This document shows, one piece after another, positions 56,936 through 64,000 of a stretch of 64,000 bases of DNA. The translations under genes and the position numbers were made by a program. The DNA is from Portulaca oleracea (Eukaryota; Streptophyta; Magnoliopsida; Caryophyllales; Portulacaceae). The stretch lies in the NCBI GenBank assembly GCA_029582165.1, contig CM055892.1, positions 6,067,254 through 6,131,253 of the forward strand, given 5' to 3'. Position 1 is the stretch's first letter, and each line of letters begins with the position of its first letter. Under the pieces are notes generated by a model. The model was not told the origin of the DNA and ran no database searches. It was given only the letters and a program-made list of their open reading frames with translations.

Positions 56936-58155
56936 GTTGATTTATAATATCAATTTTGTATCAACAGATCATGAACCCGTGGATAAACAAACATCAATGG
57001 CCACAAAAGAGTTCCAAACATTGAAAGCTCAAGCACTTACAGAAATTATTGTACCATTGCCAGACAACCAAATAGTAAAGGAAGCTGAAAGTTCAGAAAT
57101 CCTAGGCAAGAAAGTTGCATCAGAAAAGGAAGCATTTTCGTTATATAATGAGTATGCATTCAGAATTGGATTTAGTGTTCGTAAAACCAAGATAAGAGAT
57201 AGAGAAAATTCAAGGGAACTTAGAGGCAGAGAGTTTGCTTGCAATAAGGCTGGATTGAAAGAAAACAAAGGGAAGGACGGGAAAATGTACACCAAGCTTG
57301 ACACAAGAACAAATTGCAAGGCAGTGGTGTATTTTGAGATAAAAGATGGGGTATGGATAGTGGCAAGGCACAGAACAGAGCATAATCATAGATTTTGCCC
57401 GTCAGATCAAAGGCATTTACTCAGATCACATCGAAAGATTGACCGACAACAGTTACTGTACCTTAAACAATTGATCAACTCAGGGGTCAAAATTGCTGAT
57501 GCAATTAGAGTAATGAAGAAAGAAGCTGGAGGATCACCGGCTCTTGGATTCACTAAAAGAGATGCATATGATGAAATATTGAGACAAAAAAAGAAGCATT
57601 TGGATGGATGCGATGCAAATACCTTGATAAAGTTGTTCAGAAAAGAGGAAAAAAAAGAGCCTAATTTCTATTATGATTTTGAGTGTGATGAAGAGGGTTC
57701 GATAGAGAGATTTTTTTGGAGAGATTCCCAAATGAAGAAAGATTACATGCTGTTTGGGAACCTTGTGGTTCATGACACAACTTATAGGACAAATAAGTAC
57801 AACTTAATATGTGGCCCATTTGTTGGAATGAACCACCATGGTCAGAACATTATGTTTGGATGTGGGTTCTTATTAAATGAAAATACAGAGAGCTTTATAT
57901 GGTTGTTTGATAAGTTCTTAGATTCAATGGGAGGAAAAATGCCAATTACCATAATGACTGATCAAGCAAATGCAATGCGGAATGGTATAGCCAAGGTGTT
58001 CCCACAGCTGCACATAGATTATGCATCTGGCACTTAATTGAAAATTTAAAGACACACATCAAGCACTTAAGATGCATGGAAGGATTCCAAGAAAAGGTTG
58101 ACAGATTACTCAAACTACCAGACACAATAGAAGAATTTGAAGACTCATGGCAGAG

Positions 58156-58935
58156 GTATGCTCATATCCTACAACTACAATGTTTATAATTCTTGAACAT
58201 TATTACTCATATACACTTAACATTATTGCTCATTACATAAAACCATAATGCTCATGAATCTAAACACCAATGCTTATGACCTAGAACGACAATGCTCATT
58301 ACATAAAATCACAATTCTCATTAATCTAAACTCCTATGCTCATAAACTATAAATACAATGCTCATTAGATAAATCAATTATGCTCATCAATCTAAACTCC
58401 TATGCTCATAAACTAGATCAGCAATGCTCATTACATAAAATCAATAATGCTCATTATTCTAAACTCCTATGCTCATTACATAAGATCATAATGCTCATGA
58501 ATCTAAACTCCAATGCTCATAATGTATAAGACCAATACTCATTACATAAACCAATTATGCTCATCAATCTGAACTCCTATGCTCATAAACTACAAACAGA
58601 TATGCTCATAGCCTATAAACAACAATGATCATTACATAAAACCATAATGTTCATGAATCTAAAGACCTATGCTCATAATCTACAAAGTCAATGCTCATGA
58701 ATCTAAACACCTATGCTCATGACCTACAAAGCCAATGCTCATTGCGTAAAATCAAAATGCTCATTATTCTAAACTCCTATGCTCATGATTTAGAATGACA
58801 ATGCTCATTACATAAAAACGTTAATGCTTATGAAATCTAAACCCCTATGCTCATGACCTAGAACGACAATGCTCATTACATAAAATCATAATGCTCATGA
58901 ATCTTATGCTCATAATCTAGATCTACTATGTTGAT
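58156..58935 (+). repeat. 22-bp minisatellite in transposase intron 3
   Basis: About 35 units begin right at the splice donor (GTATGCTCAT) and stop about 25 bp before the acceptor. The local flavour alternates AATGCTCATTACATAAAATC with CTATGCTCAT plus AATCTAAACTC. Confidence 0.93.
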
Positions 58936-59947
58936 AAAATCTTCAATTTTCCCATATCAGTTTGATGGAAGAATAGGACTGCAAAGAGGACGAGTGGTTG
59001 AAAAGGTTATATGGTCTTAGGGAAAAATGGTGTCCAGCTTACAACAAACAGTTCCTTTTCAGGAGGTATATTGTCTTCGCAACGGAGTGAGTCAACAAAT
59101 AGTTCACTCATGAAGAGACTACATGCAACTACTACTTTAGTTGAATTGTTCTATATATTCAACGTTGTAGTTCATGAATTGAGAAGTAATGAAAACACAC
59201 TTAACTTCAAAAGTGGACAGGGGATTCCAGAAATGACATTGAATGATATACCTTTGTTGATTCAAGCTGCAAACATATACACACCTAGCATCTACACAGA
59301 ATTTGAGAAAGAATACAAGCGAATCCATACATACCTCCATTCCCAAGCAGAATCTTGTGATGAATATGAGACTTACAACATTTGGCATCGCGTGAAGCCT
59401 CAATATAAGTATTTGGTGAGTTTCAACAAGTTGTCACATGATATACAATGCACCTGCATGGGGTATCAAGAAACAGGCATATTATGCTCAAATTCTTTGA
59501 GGGTTTACGACTTAAATTGTGTTGAAGTTATGCCCACAAAATATATGACATCAAGATGGATGAAAAGCATTAGACCCCAAGAAGACCAAGAAAACACAAC
59601 AAAAAAAGGGGCTTCAACACCACCAGCAGTGTGGAGGACGCAAATGAAGAGAAAATATAATTCAGTTATTTCAGCAAGTGCTGAAAATGAAGAAGCAAGG
59701 AAAATAATTGAAGACAATTTGACACAAGTCAAACAACAAATACAGAACGAAGGATTGGTTGTATCTGAATCAGAAGATGACTAGAACCAAGACGTTGAGG
59801 AGCACCATATAGACAATAAAGCAGTGGTTTTAAATCCCAAAAAATCACGGCAAAAGAGTGAGAGTAACATTAGAAGAAAGTCAACAACTGAAAAAGTGGC
59901 AAACATAGCAAGAGGGAGGAAAAGAGCAGCAGAAATAAGGAAGGTAA

Positions 59948-60125
59948 ATATGCTCATAAACTTGAACTTCATTGCTCATCATCATAGACATATCAAACAC
60001 GTACTATGCTAATATGCCTCAAGAGAAAATACTCATAACCTATTACTACTATACTCATCATCACACATTTATGCTCAAATAAGTGTGAACAACATTATTC
60101 ATATACTAGAATGTTTATGCTCAGA
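59948..60125 (+). repeat. 22-bp minisatellite in transposase intron 4
   Basis: Degenerate ATGCTCAT units directly after the donor of exon 4 (AAG/GTAAATATGCTCAT) up to about 25 bp before the acceptor at 60148. Confidence 0.8.
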
Positions 60126-60479
60126 ACATATTGAAAATGTCTTCACAGGAAACTACAGCAAGAAGAAAACAACATCAGCAATAGGAAAGACAAGAACAAG
60201 AGCAACAAACTCAACATCAAACATTTACCACAGTGGAAAGTGCTATGTCACAAGTACCAAAACCAACCAAATACATATTTGAAATTAAAAAATTTGAATA
60301 TATAGTAACTCTATTTTAAATTGACAATGTAGAGTCCCAATTTTGTCTCATTCACCCAACTGCTCCAACAAAGCATGTCAGGCATATCTTCACAAGATGA
60401 TCATCTATGTCCCCATCAATATTAGCAACATTGACTATATTTTAAAGTTATGTTTGAAAACACAATTAGTAGTATAATC

Positions 60480-62075
60480 ATATATGTAAAGACAATGCAA
60501 ATTACATATAATGACAATGCTGATGACTTATAATGCTCATGATTTATAATGACAATGCTCATTACACAAAACCAATGACAATGCTCATTGCACAAAACCA
60601 TAATGCTCATATGATACAAGGCCAATGCTCATGATCTATCATTACAACGCTCATTTCACAAAACCATAATGCTCATGACCTATCATTACAATGCTCATTG
60701 CACAAAACCATAATAATGCTCCAATAATAATGCTCATGACTTATAATGACAATGCTCATAACCTACAAGACGAATGATCATGACTTATAATGATAATGCT
60801 CATGACCTATCATTACAATGCTCATAACCTACATGGCCAATACTCATGACCTACAACTTTAATGCTCATATGATACAAAGGTCAATGCTCATGATCTATC
60901 ATTACAATGCTCATTACACAAAACCATAATGCTCATGATCTATCATTACAATGCTCATTACACAAAACCATAATAATGCTCCAATAATAATGCTCGTGAC
61001 TAATAATGACAATGCTCATAACCTACAAGACGGATGCCCATGACTTATAATGATAATGCTCATGACCTATCATTACAAAGCTCATAACCTATCATGGCCA
61101 ATACTCATGACCTACAACTTTAATGCTCATATGATACAAAGCCAATGCTCATGATCTATCATTACAATGCTCATTACACAAAACCATAATAATGCTCATG
61201 ACCTATCATTACAATGCTCATAACGTACATGGACAATGCTCATGACTTATAATGACTATGCTCATAACCTATAAGACGAATGCTCATGACTTATAATGAT
61301 AATGCTCATTACACAACCATAATGCTAATAACATACAAGGCCAATGCTCATGATTTACAACTATAATGCTCATAAATCTATATGACAAATGCTCATGATC
61401 TATCATCACAATGCTCATTACACAAAATCATAATGCTCGTGACTTATCATTACAATGCTCATATGATACAAGGCCAATGCTCATGACTTATAATGACGAT
61501 GCTCATAACCTACATGGCCAATGCTCATTACACAAAACCATAATGCTCATATGATACAAGGCCAATGCTCATGATCTATCATTACAATGCTCATATGATA
61601 CAAGACCAATGCTCATGACTTATAATGACAATGCTCATAACCTACATGGCCAATGCTCATTACACAAAACCATAATGCTCATAACCTACATGGACAATGC
61701 TCATGACTTATAATGACAATGCTCATAACCTACAAGACTAATGCTCATGACTTATAATGATAATGCTCATTACACAAAACCATAATGCTCATAACATACA
61801 AGGTCAATGCTCATGATCTAAAACTTTAATGTTCATAAACTAAAAGGACAATGCTCATGACTTATCATTACAATGCTCATTACACAAAACCATATTGCTC
61901 ATGATTCAGAATACCTATGCTCATAACCTACATCGCCAATGTTCATGACGTATAATGACAATGCTCATAACATACAAGGCCAATGCTCATGACCTATTAT
62001 GACAATGCTCATTACACAAAACCATAATGCTCAAATTGTAGAACTACAATGCTCATAGCATATAACTGTTATACC
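60480..62075 (+). repeat. Main 22-bp minisatellite array (about 70 units)
   Basis: About 1.6 kb of head-to-tail 22-bp units with near-invariant ATGCTCAT and a variable 14-bp partner in a handful of recurring flavours (GACTTATAATGACA, AACCTACAAGGCCA, TACACAAAACCATA, GATCTATCATTACA, ATGATACAAGGCCA). Longer blocks of several flavours in fixed order recur (e.g. 60790-61000 against 61040-61200), so it has higher-order repeats. It separates the 3' ends of the transposase and Ulp1-like genes. Confidence 0.95.
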
Positions 62076-62820
62076 CATAATGCATACATCAAGCCTTCTC
62101 ATAATGTATATACTTTTATGCTAATAGAAATTAATAATTGCATCAACCACAACATTTGCCAAGATTTAGTACAATCGAATCTGACCAAAATATATTTAAA
62201 CCAAGTGACAAATGTCCAATTACATTTAAAGTACATGTTCCCAGATGATGATCAACCATCTTTGACACACTCCTCATCAGCACTCATTCTTCTACGCATA
62301 CAACTACTCTATTCTGCACAATCATCTACAACAGACGACTCCAAAACCATGACATTTTCAAGTTATTCTTCAATAGGAGAACTTGTAAATTTGCTGCGCA
62401 ATTGGTTTTGTTCGTAAGTCAGCAACAAGTCTGCATATGCGACTCTGAGCATATTAATTTGTTTTTGCTGCAATTACAAACAAGAAAAAAAAGTGTAAGA
62501 ATTCCATACTTGTCATTAAAAACAAATAAAAAAATATTGGAGGCTTTGTGAGAGAGCAAGAGATACATACATTATCTTTCTCCAAGTCGCATGACCAATC
62601 ATTTTCATCCCCAAAAAAGGTTTCCATATGCCTCATAAGAAAAACACCACAATCAGTGTCGTTATCTTTTGTAAACCACGGCATGTTGGCATAACCAAGT
62701 TTGAAATCTTCTATTTTGGGGTATGATTCTGAGCCAGCATACACCTTGGTTTTCATGAAATAACCAAGTGTACTAGCCTACTTTAAAAAAAATGAACATG
62801 AACAAAATGTTAAAAAAACA

Positions 62821-62883
62821 TTACCAAATGATGAGGCAAAGTGCCATATCTATTCTTTCAAGTTATGTTGACAATCAAATTTA
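62821..62883 (-). repeat. Duplicated end of a Ulp1 exon
   Basis: This repeats 63234-63295, the last 60 bp of the exon including its splice donor, at about 80% identity (ATATGGCACTTTGCCTCA against ATATGGAACTTTGCCTCA). It carries stops and lies inside the intron. Confidence 0.85.
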
Positions 62884-63180
62884 ATGCTTAAGTATATACT
62901 TTTATGCTCATAACCTACAAGACCAATGCTCATAACCTAAAACTTTAATGCTCATGACCTACGACTTTAATGCTCATAACCTAAAAGATCAATGCTCATA
63001 ACCTACAGAGGCTGATGCTCATGACTTATAATGACAATGCTCATTACACAAAACCATAATGCTCATGAATCAAAACACCCATGCTCATAACCTACAAGCC
63101 CAATGCTCATATTGTACAACTACTATGCTCATAACATATAACTATTATGCTCATACCCTACAAAAACAATGCTCATTTGA
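62880..63180 (+). repeat. 22-bp minisatellite in a Ulp1 intron
   Basis: About 13 ATGCTCAT units between exons 63237 and 62777. The array follows directly on a duplicated copy of the previous exon end. Confidence 0.92.
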
Positions 63181-63624
63181 ACTTAATGAATTTCACAAAA
63201 AACAAACATGAAAAAGTTTTAAAAATAAAATATTACCAAACGTTGAGGCAAAGTTCCATATCTTTTCTTTCGAGGCATATCGACAATCAAATTGTCGATG
63301 ATTAAATTTTCTTGTTTTGGGATGTTTGAGCAGAACAAAAAGTAGTGCTCATGGGCACAAATTGGAATGAAAATCTGAAATAAATAACATAAAAAAATAT
63401 AATTAGTTTCAAAAATTAAATAATTGATTATAACCAATACATAATTGACAAAACTTACCAAATCAACCTTTTTAAGATCAATATGATCTTGCTCTACCAA
63501 TTCATTTGATGCAATTTCCACAAAGAAATCTCTTGATTTTTGTTTAGAGTCTTTTCCATTAGCAAGAACCAGGCTTTACTGTAAGTAAATGACAACCGAA
63601 ATCACAAAATCAAAAATTCAAAAA

Positions 63625-63800
63625 AATGCTCATCAAGTTGACCTACTATACTCATAATCTAGAACATCAAAGCTCATAAATGCAAAAGAACGTTAATGCT
63701 CATCAACCTAAATGCTCATATCATCCAACACTTTTGCTCATAAATCTATACACCTAAGCTTATAACATGAAAATAATATACCCAAATGCTCATAAATTAC
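63625..63800 (+). repeat. 22-bp minisatellite in another Ulp1 intron
   Basis: Degenerate ATGCTCAT units between exons 63805 and 63578, ending at the splice donor of the upstream exon. Confidence 0.8.
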
Positions 63801-64000
63801 TCACCACACAGTTTGAGGTGAAGAAAAACCGAGATACAGAAGAGATATTTCTGTATAGCTCCAAATTATTTAAAAACCTGCTCCACTCATTAACTACCTC
63901 ATCATCAACATGTGATTCCTTATACACAAGATATTTCAAATTTTTTCGATTGAGCTCCCCCCACTTTATCCTTGCAAGAATCTCACTGTAAAATATAATA

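Larger units (their letters stand above)
56209..60184 (+). pseudogene. FAR1/FRS-type Mutator-like transposase pseudogene
   Basis: Exon model: 56209-56263, 56352-56423, 56968-58155, 58961-59943, 60149-60184. The first three join in phase. The product has a FAR1 DNA-binding domain (EAFSLYNEYAFRIGFSVRK; C...C...HRTEHNHRF at about 57100-57390) and a MULE core (first Asp VVHDTTYRTNKY, second Asp IMTDQANAM; then AAHRLCIWHLIENLK). A SWIM finger follows (IQCTCMGYQETGILCSN) and a basic tail. Lesions: frameshift near 58008, TAG at about 58975, a 1-nt insertion near 59054, TAG at 59782. The SWIM His is Asn. FAR1/FHY3 light-signalling factors derive from such transposases, but the damage and context say transposon, not host factor. 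Confidence 0.9.
62363..63985 (-). pseudogene. Ulp1/SUMO-type cysteine protease gene of the MULE, 5'-partial
   Basis: Exons (minus): 63985-63805, 63578-63459, 63374-63237, 62777-62571, 62467-62363, all GT-AG. The C48 protease triad is visible across exons: His in IPICAHEHYFLF, Asp in ENLIIDN, Cys in DTDCGVFLMRHMETF. The end QKQINMLRVAYADLLLTYEQN is the usual Ulp1 C-terminal helix. Such domains are carried by many plant MULEs, role unknown. In this model exon 63578 opens with TAA, so either the splice site differs or the gene is dead; otherwise the frame is open for over 100 codons. It is convergent with the FAR1-type transposase. The 5' part lies right of the window. Confidence 0.8.

Noticed and set aside
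56925..58037. Functional FAR1-related (FRS) light-signalling gene
   Set aside because: The frame breaks just before AHRLCIWH, more stops follow, the SWIM His is lost, and a Ulp1 gene and minisatellite mark it as a MULE.
60480..62075. Short regularly spaced repeats resembling a CRISPR array
   Set aside because: The repeat is 22 bp with no unique spacers, units are head-to-tail, and the setting is plant nuclear DNA; it is a minisatellite.

Overview
This is plant nuclear DNA, almost certainly from a flowering plant and probably a eudicot. The evidence is an intron-rich plant ABCI gene, plant-type Ty3/gypsy, Ty1/copia, L1, RTE, hAT, CACTA and Mutator (MULE) elements, priming sites for plant initiator tRNA-Met and tRNA-Asp, and long AT-rich noncoding stretches. 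I cannot name the species. Only one gene looks intact and host-functional: an ABC-transporter I-family ATPase (ABCI19/20/21 type) on the minus strand at 25282-31584. Its six exons splice in frame to 292 codons.

Left part (1-23.1 kb) is a nest of transposons that can be unpicked from the sequence. A minus-strand L1 LINE is broken into three colinear pieces (23112-22474, 21680-21144, 13815-13373). Three things interrupt it: a 5'-truncated RTE LINE (21681-22472), a hAT-like element with an 8-bp target duplication (13824-21135) that itself holds a Mutator-like element, and an LTR element with a tRNA-Asp primer site (LTR 11100-13372). That LTR element is interrupted in gag by a Tekay-type chromovirus (LTRs about 7388-10347 and 3099-4255). 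The chromovirus is interrupted in its 3' LTR by a Ty3/gypsy element (1-3098) whose polyprotein frame runs into its own LTR.

Middle part (23.1-41.5 kb): a MITE in a GAT repeat, a gypsy integrase fragment, the ABCI gene with TE- and duplication-rich introns, an internally deleted copia element with both LTRs (32525-35388), and a second, plus-strand L1 pseudogene with a C-terminal RNase H domain (35755-39497).

Right part (41.5-64 kb): a complete 5.25-kb CACTA element (41550-46803, TSD AGA) with no transposase but carrying fragments of a GASA/snakin gene and a JmjN domain like ELF6. Then come a 42-bp tandem array built of small hairpins (about 48031-48608), a hAT-like nonautonomous element, a flanked array of about 170-bp repeats, a copia-type LTR, and finally a second Mutator-like unit. 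That unit pairs a FAR1/FRS-type transposase (+) with a convergent Ulp1-type protease (-). All its introns and the gap between the two genes are filled by a 22-bp minisatellite with core ATGCTCAT.

Two themes recur. Both Mutator-like units carry a transposase convergent with a second gene (GRF zinc-finger-like in one, Ulp1-like in the other). Most coding regions are decayed by stops and frameshifts, so apart from the ABCI gene the window is best read as a transposon archive with several unusual repeat architectures.
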